NCBI GenBank assembly: GCA_030151165.1
Contig: JASLEM010000347.1
Location: 1-12,315 of the forward strand
Direction: 5' to 3'
DNA: 12,315 bases
Origin: Burkholderiaceae bacterium
GTDB lineage: Bacteria; Pseudomonadota; Gammaproteobacteria; Burkholderiales; Burkholderiaceae
Shown: positions 1 to 6,304 of the stretch, one piece after another
Numbering within the stretch: position 1 is the stretch's first letter
Layout of the letters: each line of letters starts with the position of its first letter
Notes under the pieces: generated by a model
What the model was told of the DNA's origin: nothing
Database searches by the model: none
What the model saw: only the letters and a program-made list of their open reading frames with translations
Translations under genes and position numbers: made by a program

Positions 1-410
1 TCCGCGGGGGCGCCGGCCGGCGCGCCGTTCGTGGCAGCGGGCGTCGCCAGCGCGCGGTCGAACACGGCCCCGATGCGTTGCGGCGGATGCGAGGTGATGA
101 AGCCGCTGCCGGTCGGCGCGACGGCCGCGTGGCCCGGCGCGGCCACGGCGGCCTCGCGCGGCGCGAGCGCGAGCTCCAGGCGCACCGGCTTGCCGGCGAG
201 CTCGCTCAGCACGGACTCGATGCGCGAGCCGTACTGCGACCGGATCCAGTCCAGCTTGAAGCGGTTGGGGACGCGCACGTGCGCGACCGCCCCCGTGTCG
301 CCGAGGTCGGTGAAGTCGGCCGGCGGCAAGGGCCGGATCCATATATTGAATTGTTCAGGCAGCTCGGTGGCGAGTCGTTCGCAACTGCGGTGCCAGAGGT
401 CTAGGGACAT
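1..410 (-). CDS. dnaA: Chromosomal replication initiator DnaA (5' part, runs off the left edge)
   Basis: DnaA is the AAA+ initiator that binds DnaA boxes and opens the origin. Only the first 136 codons are here. The protein begins MSLDLWHRSCERL and continues with the FNIWIRPL and PNRFKLDWIR signatures, which match domain I (about residues 1-75, helicase loading and self-interaction). An Ala/Pro-rich stretch follows, fitting the variable linker (domain II). The AAA+ and DNA-binding domains lie beyond the window. The ATG at 410-408 is chosen because translation from it matches the family N-terminus at once. There is no clear Shine-Dalgarno sequence; a DnaA-box-like site abuts the start codon. 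The gene is divergent from rpmH, the usual origin-proximal arrangement. Overlapping plus-strand open frames are GC-rich shadows. Confidence 0.95.
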   Translation of the reverse strand, partial: MSLDLWHRSCERLATELPEQFNIWIRPLPPADFTDLGDTGAVAHVRVPNRFKLDWIRSQYGSRIESVLSELAGKPVRLELALAPREAAVAAPGHAAVAPTGSGFITSHPPQRIGAVFDRALATPAATNGAPAGAPA

Positions 411-419
411 TGTGGACAA
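411..419 (-). other. DnaA-box-like site next to the dnaA start codon
   Basis: On the minus strand this reads TTGTCCACA, one base from the consensus TTATCCACA. It lies directly upstream of the dnaA ATG, so it would be in the dnaA leader. With the perfect box at 471-479 it fits DnaA autoregulation or an origin role. This is sequence match only. Confidence 0.5.
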
Positions 420-469
420 GTTCTTCTCGAGCGGGCGGATTCTACCCGTGCCGGAACGGCGAAACCGTG

Positions 470-498
470 GTTATCCACAGAAAGAAGAGCGCGGTCAA
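470..498 (-). promoter_or_regulatory. Putative sigma-70 promoter of dnaA
   Basis: Read on the minus strand, TTGACC (498-493) and GATAAC (475-470) are 17 bases apart. The -35 matches 5 of 6 consensus bases and the -10 matches 4 of 6. The -10 overlaps the perfect DnaA box at 471-479, so DnaA binding would be expected to block it. A second possible -10, TAGAAT (444-439, minus), lies closer to dnaA but has no convincing -35. Confidence 0.45.
471..479 (+). other. DnaA box, perfect consensus
   Basis: The sequence TTATCCACA is an exact DnaA box in the gap between dnaA and rpmH. It overlaps the putative -10 of dnaA. In many bacteria this gap or the other side of dnaA holds oriC. I see only one perfect and one near-perfect box here and no clear AT-rich unwinding element, so an origin is possible but not shown. 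Confidence 0.75.
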
Positions 499-533
499 TC
501 CCCCCGCATCGCACGGCCGTACGTGCCAAGTCG

Positions 534-563
534 TTGACTCAGAAGAGCTTTCTCTGCTCTAAT
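534..563 (+). promoter_or_regulatory. Sigma-70 promoter of the rpmH-rnpA-yidD-yidC cluster
   Basis: TTGACT (534-539) and TCTAAT (558-563) are separated by 18 bases. A TGC at 555-557 gives an extended -10 motif. Each hexamer differs from consensus at one base. The position, about 27 bases before the rpmH start codon, suits a strong promoter for a ribosomal-protein gene. Confidence 0.7.
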
Positions 564-589
564 CGAGGGTTCCCCGGAGATTTTTCATC

Positions 590-724
590 ATGAAGCGTAC
601 CTACCAGCCCTCCAAAGTCCGTCGCGCCCGTACGCACGGCTTCCTCGTTCGCATGAAGACCCGCGGTGGCCGCAGCGTGATCGCTGCCCGTCGCGCCAAG
701 GGCCGCAAGCGCCTGGCTGTCTGA
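590..724 (+). CDS. rpmH: 50S ribosomal protein L34
   Basis: L34 is a small basic protein of the large ribosomal subunit that binds 23S rRNA. The 44-residue product begins [18 protein letters not shown] and ends in GRKRLAV, covering the whole family with its usual length and Arg/Lys content. The ATG at 590 has GGAGA at 576-580, nine bases upstream. The gene is first in the cluster behind a good extended -10 promoter, and its codons look less GC-extreme than those of its neighbours, as expected for high expression. Its reading frame is too short for many ORF finders; the longer minus-strand frames across it are not genes. Confidence 0.98.
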   Translation: MKRTYQPSKVRRARTHGFLVRMKTRGGRSVIAARRAKGRKRLAV

Positions 725-897
725 TTCCGGGCATCGGGCTTGTCGTCAAGCTCGGGCCTGAACGCACCGCCAGACATGAACTCCGGGGCAGTCACCGCTG
801 CCCGCGCCGGAGCCGCGATGCATTCCCGCGGGGATGCGCCCGCGGCGTGGCACGCGGTTCTGCTTCTGGACATGCCGGTTGATCCGGTCTGGAAGCC
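725..897 (+). other. rpmH-rnpA spacer with two adjacent hairpins
   Basis: This 173-base spacer has two perfect or near-perfect stems. One pairs 786-791 with 798-803 (6 bp, GGGCAG/CTGCCC). The other pairs 820-826 with 831-837 (7 bp with one G-U, loop CGCG). Neither is followed by a T-run, so they do not look like intrinsic terminators. They could be processing or attenuation structures between a very highly expressed gene and a weakly expressed one. No coding frame is credible here. Confidence 0.4.
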
Positions 898-1683
898 ATG
901 ACCCCTGGCGATCCCGACTCCCCGTTGCTGGGCCGCGTCGTGCGGCCGGCGGACTACGTGCGCGTGCTCGCCACGCCGATGCGCCTGCGCAGCCCGCATT
1001 TTGCCGTCCATCACCTGGAAGGCCGGCCGCTGCCTTTGAAGAAGCCGATGGCACGCGCGGGCACGGTTCAAGACGGCGCGGCGGACGATGGCACGGTGCG
1101 GGACATCTCGGCGACCGACCCGGTGGAAGCGGGCGCCGCAGAGGGCCATGCACCGGTTACTGCCAGCTTGTCTACAGAGTTATCCACAGGCGTGGCGCAG
1201 TCTGCCCCCGATTCTGTGGACGACTCGTCCGCCATCATCGGGGAAAGCCCTGATGCGACGGCGGCTCCCGCGTCCGGCCCGCAGCGCTGGCTCGGCCTGG
1301 TCGTGCCCAAGCGGCATGCCAAGCGGGCCGTCACGCGCACGTTGGTGAAACGCCAGATCCGCAACGTCGCCGCCGACTGCGCCGCGCGCCTCGCGCCCGG
1401 CCTGTGGGTGGTGCGCCAGCGTTCGCCGTTCGATCCGAAGCAGTACCCGAGCGCGGCGTCCGATGCCCTGAAGCAAGCGGCGCGGGACGAGTTGCGCGCG
1501 CTGTTCGAGCGTGCCGCCCGCGGCGAGCGCGACAAGCTCAAGCCGCGCAGCGCCGATGCGGCGGCGTCACGCGGCAAGTCCGGCAAGTCCGGCAAAGGCA
1601 AGCCCGCGAAGCCGCAAGCCGCGCCGGCGACGACGTCCAGTCTGCCACCCGCCACGCCGGAAGGCTCGCCATGCGCGGCATGA
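898..1683 (+). CDS. rnpA: Ribonuclease P protein component, with long insert and tail
   Basis: RnpA is the basic protein subunit of RNase P, which matures tRNA 5' ends together with the catalytic RNA. Two conserved blocks are visible: residues about 11-45 (containing VRPADYVRVLATP and RSPHFAVHH) and about 129-208 (LGLVVPKRHAKRAV, then TRTLVKRQIR and SDALKQAARDELR). Between them lies an Ala/Asp/Ser-rich insert of about 80 residues, and a Lys/Ala/Pro-rich tail covers 209-261. The protein is 261 residues long; the family is usually near 120. The RNR-type motif has Thr148 where Asn is common. An in-frame stop at 880 limits the start; ATG 898 is the first good codon, with GGAAG only two bases before it, so initiation is probably weak. 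A perfect DnaA box sits inside the insert. The end overlaps yidD by 13 bases. Confidence 0.9.
   Translation: MTPGDPDSPLLGRVVRPADYVRVLATPMRLRSPHFAVHHLEGRPLPLKKPMARAGTVQDGAADDGTVRDISATDPVEAGAAEGHAPVTASLSTELSTGVAQSAPDSVDDSSAIIGESPDATAAPASGPQRWLGLVVPKRHAKRAVTRTLVKRQIRNVAADCAARLAPGLWVVRQRSPFDPKQYPSAASDALKQAARDELRALFERAARGERDKLKPRSADAAASRGKSGKSGKGKPAKPQAAPATTSSLPPATPEGSPCAA
1169..1188 (+). other. DnaA box pair inside rnpA
   Basis: TTATCCACA at 1180-1188 is an exact DnaA box. TTGTCTACA at 1169-1177 is a degenerate one, two bases away in the same direction. A third weak match (minus strand TCGTCCACA, 1213-1221) follows. They fall in the non-conserved insert of rnpA, about 760-810 bases from the dnaA start, so they may belong to the origin or to a DnaA titration site. 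Confidence 0.55.
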
Positions 1684-2081
1684 CGCGTGCGATCACGCTG
1701 CTGACACACGCTCCGCGCAGGCTGTTGGTCGGCGCGGTGCGCACGTACCGGCTGCTGCTGAGCCCGTGGGTCGGCCAGAGCTGCCGCTTCACGCCGACCT
1801 GCTCCGCCTACGCGATCGACGCCCTGCAGCAGCACGGTGCGGTCGTCGGCAGCGGGCTGGCCGCCTGGCGCATCCTGCGTTGCAATCCGCTTTGCCAGGG
1901 CGGTTGCGATCCGGTGCCCGACAATATGCCCTGGACGCGCGCGCAAGCCGCATCCGCCACCCCTTCCGCAGCGGGCCTGTTCACCGGCCTGCTGCCACGT
2001 GACCCCGGCAACGATCCGGCCGACGCGCACCCCGCGCCGGCCGCGAGCGCCGATCCAACCCTGTCCAAGACGCTCTCATGA
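1671..2081 (+). CDS. yidD: Membrane protein insertion efficiency factor YidD, with extended C-terminus
   Basis: YidD is a small protein at the inner face of the membrane that helps YidC-dependent insertion. The family core is clear: an amphipathic start ([17 protein letters not shown]), then [16 protein letters not shown] and [14 protein letters not shown], with cysteines at 38, 44, 71, 75 and 79. The core ends near residue 88, but the frame continues to 136 residues with an Ala/Pro-rich tail; typical members have 70-90. ATG 1671 is preferred because GGAAGG (1659-1664) stands six bases before it. ATG 1680, overlapping the rnpA stop as ATGA, is an alternative that would drop three residues. 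The gene overlaps rnpA by 13 bases and yidC by 4, so translation of all three is probably coupled. Confidence 0.93.
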   Translation: MRGMTRAITLLTHAPRRLLVGAVRTYRLLLSPWVGQSCRFTPTCSAYAIDALQQHGAVVGSGLAAWRILRCNPLCQGGCDPVPDNMPWTRAQAASATPSAAGLFTGLLPRDPGNDPADAHPAPAASADPTLSKTLS

Positions 2082-3886
2082 AGAACGATTTCCGCACCAC
2101 GCTGCTCTCAGTGGCATTCATGATGTCGCTGTTCATGTTGTGGGACCACTGGAATGTGTTCCACGGTGGCCGCTCGATGTTCGCGCCGCGCCCCGCCGCG
2201 ACCGCCGAGGCGCCGAAGCAGAGCCCGACCGTGACGACGACGTCCGCCCCCAACGGCATCCCGGGCGGCGCGGCCGTCGCCGGCGCGGCGCCGGCCAGCG
2301 GCGTGGAGCCGGCGCTCGTGCCGCAACTGGTCACGATCTCGACCGACGTCGTCAAGGCGACGTTCAACACGCGCGGCGCGGAAGTCGTCGACCTCGACCT
2401 GCTGAAGTACCACCAGGTCTACAGCCACAGCGAGCTGCTCGAGCAGGCGAAGAAGCTGGTCGGCCTGAGCGTCGCGCCGCATCCGCAGGGCGACGTCAAG
2501 GTCTTCGGCAGCGACGCCGAACCCGGCGGCGCCGACTTCTACCAGACACAGACCGGCCTGCTGCCGATCGCCGGCAAGGACCTGCCGCACCACTCGACCG
2601 TGATGCGCCTCGTCAGCCCCGAGCGCACGCTCGCCGACGGCAAGAACGAGCTGACGCTGCGCTTCGAGTCGCCCGAGATGAACGGCGTGCAGCTGGTCAA
2701 GACCTACACGTTCCATCGCGGCAGCTACGCGATCGACGTGACGCACGAGGTCGTCAACCACACCGGCGCGCCGATCGCGCCCGAGCTGTACCTGCAGCTG
2801 GTGCGCGACAACCACATGCCCGCCGGCGGCTACCTCAACGGCCCGAGCTCGTTCACGGGCCCGGCGGTCTATCGCGACGGCACGTTCCACAAGGTCAGCT
2901 TCTCCGATCTCGACAAGAACAAGGAGAAGGATTCGGTCGACATGGTCAGCGGCACGACCAACGGCTGGATCGCGATGATCCAGCACTACTTCTCGTCCGC
3001 CTGGATCCTGCCTCCGGGCACGGAGCGCAAGTACACGGTCGGCTCGCTGAGCGCCGACGTCAACGGCGTGCCCACGTACCGCGTCGCGATGACGACGCCG
3101 GTCGGCAGCATCGCGCCGAACGCCAGCAAGCAGGTCAAGGCGACGCTGTTCGCCGGCCCGCAGGAAGAAAAGCTGCTCGAGCCCCTGGCGCCCAACCTCG
3201 AGCAGGTGAAGGACTTCGGCCTGCTCAAGATCATCGCCCAGCCGCTGTTCTGGCTGCTGAACAAGCTGCACACGGTGATCGGCAACTGGGGCTGGTCGAT
3301 CGTCGCGCTGGTGGTGCTGATCAAGGTGGCGTTCTACGGCCTGAACGCGAGCGCGTACCGCTCGATGGCCAAGATGAAGGCCGTCGCGCCGCGCGTGCAG
3401 GAACTGCGCACGCGCTACAAGGACAACCCGCAGCAGATGCAGCAGGAGACGATGAAGATCTACCGCGAGGAGAAGGTCAACCCGCTGGGCGGCTGCCTCC
3501 CGATCTTCATCCAGATGCCGATCTTCTTCGCGCTGTTCACGGTGCTGACGTCGTCCGCCGAGATGCGCGGCGCGCCGTGGATGCTGTGGATCAAGGACCT
3601 GTCCGTGATGGACCCGTACGCGATCCTGCCGATCCTGATGACGGCCACCAGCCTGTTGCAGGTCGCGATGCAGCCGAAGCCGGCCGACCCGACGCAGGCC
3701 AAGATGATGTGGATGATGCCGCTCGCCTTCAGCGTCGCGCTGTTCTCGTTCCCCGCCGGCCTCGTGCTGTACTGGGTCACGAACAACACGCTGACGATCC
3801 TGCAGCAGTGGATGATCAACCGCCAGATCAACGGCCCGAAGCCGCCGAAGGCGAACGTCTCCGACGCGAAGATCGTCAAGACCTGA
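2078..3886 (+). CDS. yidC: Membrane protein insertase YidC (Oxa1 family)
   Basis: YidC inserts and folds inner-membrane proteins, alone or with SecYEG. The 602-residue product has a first membrane segment at about 7-22, a low-complexity linker, and a large periplasmic P1 domain (about 65-345). The conserved Oxa1 core follows, with membrane segments near 405-425, 474-491, 515-530 and 548-570. Core signatures include [20 protein letters not shown] and [13 protein letters not shown]. Lys416 stands where E. coli has the groove arginine Arg366. The start codon overlaps the yidD stop as ATGA, and no strong Shine-Dalgarno sequence is seen, which fits coupling. A strong terminator follows 34 bases after the stop, so yidC closes the rpmH cluster. 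Length and order match proteobacterial YidC well. Confidence 0.98.
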   Translation: MKNDFRTTLLSVAFMMSLFMLWDHWNVFHGGRSMFAPRPAATAEAPKQSPTVTTTSAPNGIPGGAAVAGAAPASGVEPALVPQLVTISTDVVKATFNTRGAEVVDLDLLKYHQVYSHSELLEQAKKLVGLSVAPHPQGDVKVFGSDAEPGGADFYQTQTGLLPIAGKDLPHHSTVMRLVSPERTLADGKNELTLRFESPEMNGVQLVKTYTFHRGSYAIDVTHEVVNHTGAPIAPELYLQLVRDNHMPAGGYLNGPSSFTGPAVYRDGTFHKVSFSDLDKNKEKDSVDMVSGTTNGWIAMIQHYFSSAWILPPGTERKYTVGSLSADVNGVPTYRVAMTTPVGSIAPNASKQVKATLFAGPQEEKLLEPLAPNLEQVKDFGLLKIIAQPLFWLLNKLHTVIGNWGWSIVALVVLIKVAFYGLNASAYRSMAKMKAVAPRVQELRTRYKDNPQQMQQETMKIYREEKVNPLGGCLPIFIQMPIFFALFTVLTSSAEMRGAPWMLWIKDLSVMDPYAILPILMTATSLLQVAMQPKPADPTQAKMMWMMPLAFSVALFSFPAGLVLYWVTNNTLTILQQWMINRQINGPKPPKANVSDAKIVKT

Positions 3887-3920
3887 TCCCCGCCGGCCAC
3901 GCCGGCCGACGCCCGCGCGG

Positions 3921-3970
3921 AACGCCGCGCATCGACGCAAGCCAGGCTTGCCGCGATGCGCGGCGTTTTT
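3921..3970 (+). terminator. Nested-hairpin intrinsic terminator after yidC
   Basis: A perfect 14-bp stem pairs 3921-3934 with 3954-3967. Its 19-base loop contains a second perfect 7-bp hairpin (3937-3943 with 3945-3951, around the single base 3944). Because that loop is one base, two or so of the inner pairs must open. Five T residues (3966-3970) follow the outer stem. This is the strongest terminator in the window and separates the rpmH-yidC cluster from mnmE. Confidence 0.9.
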
Positions 3971-4035
3971 CCATGGGGCGCCGAGAGTCCGCGCCGCGCG
4001 CCGGCGTCGAGCCCTCGGGCGACAATCGACCCTCG

Positions 4036-5424
4036 ATGAACACCACCGCCTCGCTCGCCCAGCTCAACGACCCGATCGTCGCGATCGCCACCGCGCCCGG
4101 CCGCGGCGCGGTGGGCATCGTGCGGGCCTCGGGGCGGGACGTGTCGACGTTGATCGCGGCGGTCTGCGCACGCACGTTGACGCCGCGCGTCGCGCACTAC
4201 GGGCCGATCCTCGACGCGCAGGGCCAGGCGCTCGACCAGGGCCTCGCGCTGCACTTCCCGGCGCCGAATTCGTACACCGGCGAGGACGTGCTCGAGATCC
4301 AGGCGCACGGCGGCCCCGTGGTGCTGCAGCTGATCCTCGCGCGCCTGCTCGAGGCCGGGCGCGGCATCGGGCTGCGGCTCGCGACGCCGGGCGAGTTCAC
4401 CGCGCGCGCGTTCTTCAACGACAAGCTCGACCTCGCGCAGGCCGAGGCCGTCGCCGACCTGATCGACGCCAGCACCGAGGCCGCCGCGCGCTCGGCCGGC
4501 CGCTCGCTCGCGGGCGCGTTCTCGAAGGAGATCGACGGCCTCGCCGCGCGCATCGTGCACCTGCGCATGCTGGTCGAGGCGACGCTCGATTTCCCCGAGG
4601 AGGAGATCGACTTCCTCGAACGCGCTGGCGCCCGCCGCCAGCTCGCCGACATCCGCGTCCGGCTCGACGCCGTGATGCAGCGCGCGCGCCAGGGCGCGTT
4701 GCTGCGCGAGGGCCTGCGCGTGGTGCTCGCGGGCGCGCCCAACGTCGGCAAGAGCTCGCTGCTCAACGCGCTCGCCGGCGCCGAGCTCGCGATCGTCACG
4801 CCGATCGCCGGCACCACGCGCGACCGCATCAGCGAGACGATCCAGATCCACGGCGTGCCCGTGCACATCGTCGACACCGCGGGCCTGCGCGACTCGAGCG
4901 ACGAGGTCGAGCGCATCGGCATCGCGCGCAGCTGGCAGGCGATCGCCGACGCCGACGCCGTGCTGTTCCTGCACGACCTGAGCCGCGCCGACGACCCGCT
5001 CGCGCAGGCCGACGACGCCGCGATCGCCGCCGCCCTGGCCGACGCGCACGCGGCCGAGCCGCTGCACGTCTTCAACAAGCGCGACCTCGCGCCCGGCCAC
5101 GCGTTGCCCGAGGGCGCGCTGGCGTTGTCCGCGCAGACCGGCGCCGGCCTCGACGCGCTGCGCGACGCGCTGCTCGAGCGCGCTGGCGCCACGCACGTGC
5201 CCGACGGCGTCTTCATCGCCCGCACGCGCCACGTCGAGGCGCTGGCCCGCACCGACGAGCACCTGCAGCTTGCGCAATCGCACGCCGACCGGCGCGACGC
5301 CGCGCTCGATCTCTTCGCGGAGGAACTCCGCCTCGCGCATACCGCGCTCGGCGAGATCACCGGCCAGTTCACGGCGGACGACCTGCTGGGCGAGATCTTC
5401 GGGCGGTTCTGCATCGGAAAGTGA
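4036..5424 (+). CDS. mnmE: tRNA uridine-5-carboxymethylaminomethyl(34) synthesis GTPase MnmE
   Basis: MnmE works with MnmG (GidA) to modify the wobble uridine of certain tRNAs, using GTP and a folate-bound one-carbon unit. The 462-residue product has the N-terminal folate-binding domain ([20 protein letters not shown], then [17 protein letters not shown]), a helical domain, and an inserted G domain. In the G domain the Walker A GAPNVGKS is at 233-240, GTT at 259-261, DTAG at 280-283 and NKRD at 347-350. The C-terminus is FCIGK with the catalytic Cys at 459. Length and every motif are normal. ATG 4036 matches the family N-terminus. There is no clear Shine-Dalgarno sequence; GACAAT at 4021-4026 lies just upstream and may be a -10. 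The gene follows a terminator, so it likely has its own promoter. mnmG is not in the window. Confidence 0.98.
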   Translation: MNTTASLAQLNDPIVAIATAPGRGAVGIVRASGRDVSTLIAAVCARTLTPRVAHYGPILDAQGQALDQGLALHFPAPNSYTGEDVLEIQAHGGPVVLQLILARLLEAGRGIGLRLATPGEFTARAFFNDKLDLAQAEAVADLIDASTEAAARSAGRSLAGAFSKEIDGLAARIVHLRMLVEATLDFPEEEIDFLERAGARRQLADIRVRLDAVMQRARQGALLREGLRVVLAGAPNVGKSSLLNALAGAELAIVTPIAGTTRDRISETIQIHGVPVHIVDTAGLRDSSDEVERIGIARSWQAIADADAVLFLHDLSRADDPLAQADDAAIAAALADAHAAEPLHVFNKRDLAPGHALPEGALALSAQTGAGLDALRDALLERAGATHVPDGVFIARTRHVEALARTDEHLQLAQSHADRRDAALDLFAEELRLAHTALGEITGQFTADDLLGEIFGRFCIGK

Positions 5425-5687
5425 CCGCCGGCCGGCATACGGCCCGCGGGTATCCCCTGCCCGTGCCCGCCACGCGGCGCGGGACGGCCGCTGATCACTC
5501 GCACCGCGGCGTTGTCCGGTTGCGTCTAATGCGACAGACGGGGCCGCTGCTCCGACGGACGACGCGCAATACCTTGCCGTCCCGGAGGTCAGACGTGACA
5601 ATCGGTGTCAACGGCCTGTCATCAGGCACGATGGGCGGATCGGACTCGCGTGGCGGAGTCGGCCGCCATCGGCAAGGGACTCCAGAA
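5425..5687 (+). other. Intergenic region between mnmE and the cyclic-nucleotide-fold gene
   Basis: No conserved gene is visible. A good Shine-Dalgarno sequence (GGAGG, 5584-5588) precedes an in-frame GTG at 5595, a possible earlier start for the next gene. Small hairpins pair 5614-5618 with 5623-5627 (GCCTG/CAGGC) and GACTC with GAGTC across about 5643-5660. No convincing terminator for mnmE or sigma-70 promoter was found. Confidence 0.4.
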
Positions 5688-6155
5688 ATGAATGTTGCAC
5701 ACCTGGTCCAGGCAGTTCACACGCTGAATGCCTACGACGCCTTCCGTCCGCGCTTTTCCCCGGAAAACTGGCGCGTCGTGGGCTCGTACCTGATCCGGCG
5801 CGAGATGAAGAGCGGCGACGTCCTGATCTACCAGGGCGACTCCGACCGGACGATGTACTTCATCGAGTCGGGCACGCTGCAGGTGTACGTGCGCGGCACG
5901 GCGACGTCCGCCGCCAAGATCGCGCTGCTGCGCGCCGGCGCGATCGTCGGCGAGCCCGCGCTGTTCGGCGAGACGGTGCGCATGGCGCAGGTCGACTCGA
6001 TCTCGCCGAGCGTCGTCTGGGCGCTCAGCCGCCCGCGCCTCGACGAGATGCTGGCGAGCCAGCCCGAGCTCGCCTACGAGATCCTGCGCGCCTCGGGCGC
6101 CGTGATGGCCGAGCGCATGCGCGGCACGCTCGAGCGCGGAACGCCGGTCGCTTAG
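5688..6155 (+). CDS. Small cyclic-nucleotide-binding-domain (CRP/cNMP fold) protein
   Basis: The 155-residue product is a single cNMP-binding beta-roll. The domain runs from about residue 30 (LIRREMKSGDVLIYQGDSDR) through MYFIESGTLQVYV to a phosphate-cassette-like segment, GEPALFGETVRMAQV (88-102). That segment has Gly88, Glu89 and Arg98 in the places used for nucleotide contact. A helix follows and the protein ends (GTPVA). There is no helix-turn-helix, membrane segment or enzyme domain, so it is not a CRP-type regulator by itself. It may be a sensor subunit acting on a partner; ligand and partner are unknown. ATG 5688 has AGGGA about nine bases upstream. GTG 5595 with GGAGG would add 31 residues of unconserved look. 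It is convergent with the antiporter gene and may stand alone. Confidence 0.85.
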   Translation: MNVAHLVQAVHTLNAYDAFRPRFSPENWRVVGSYLIRREMKSGDVLIYQGDSDRTMYFIESGTLQVYVRGTATSAAKIALLRAGAIVGEPALFGETVRMAQVDSISPSVVWALSRPRLDEMLASQPELAYEILRASGAVMAERMRGTLERGTPVA

Positions 6156-6159
6156 GCCC

Positions 6160-6300
6160 CCACGCCCGCTGGCGCGGGCTGCCCCCCGAGGGGGAGTGCC
6201 GCGACTGGACCGGCAAAGCCGGCTCCAGCGCTCCCTTGAACTTCGTTTGCACCGGGTGAGCGGCAGCGCCGGCAACGCCTCGTACGCCGCTGCGCGGCAA
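6160..6300. repeat. Hairpin-rich intergenic sequence between convergent genes, possible dispersed repeat
   Basis: The gap between two convergent genes holds several inverted repeats. GCCCGC/GCGGGC pairs 6164-6169 with 6174-6179. A C-run then G-run lies at 6182-6194. CCGGC/GCCGG pairs 6210-6214 with 6218-6222, extended by CTGGA/TCCAG around a one-base bulge. None has a T-run. The style (CCCCCCGAGGGGG followed by stem-loops) resembles intergenic repeats I know from Burkholderiales, but no second copy is in the window, so repeat status is inference. Confidence 0.4.
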
Positions 6301-6304
6301 CGCG

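Noticed and set aside
31..537. Plus-strand open frames of 168 and 108 residues at the left end
   Set aside because: They lie antisense to the clear DnaA N-terminus and match no family; high GC keeps all frames open.
601..1149. Minus-strand frames across rpmH and the start of rnpA
   Set aside because: Arg/Ala/Pro-rich shadow translations of two recognised plus-strand genes.
2108..3940. Long minus-strand frame opposite yidC
   Set aside because: It is an Arg/Leu/Asp-rich mirror of YidC codons with no family signature.
1837..4035. Upstream extension of the mnmE frame (a frame of 1195 residues)
   Set aside because: The upstream part is an out-of-frame reading of yidD and yidC; MnmE homology begins at ATG 4036 and a terminator lies between.
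5512..5532. TTGTCC with TCTAAT as a promoter for the cNMP protein
   Set aside because: The hexamers are only about seven bases apart.
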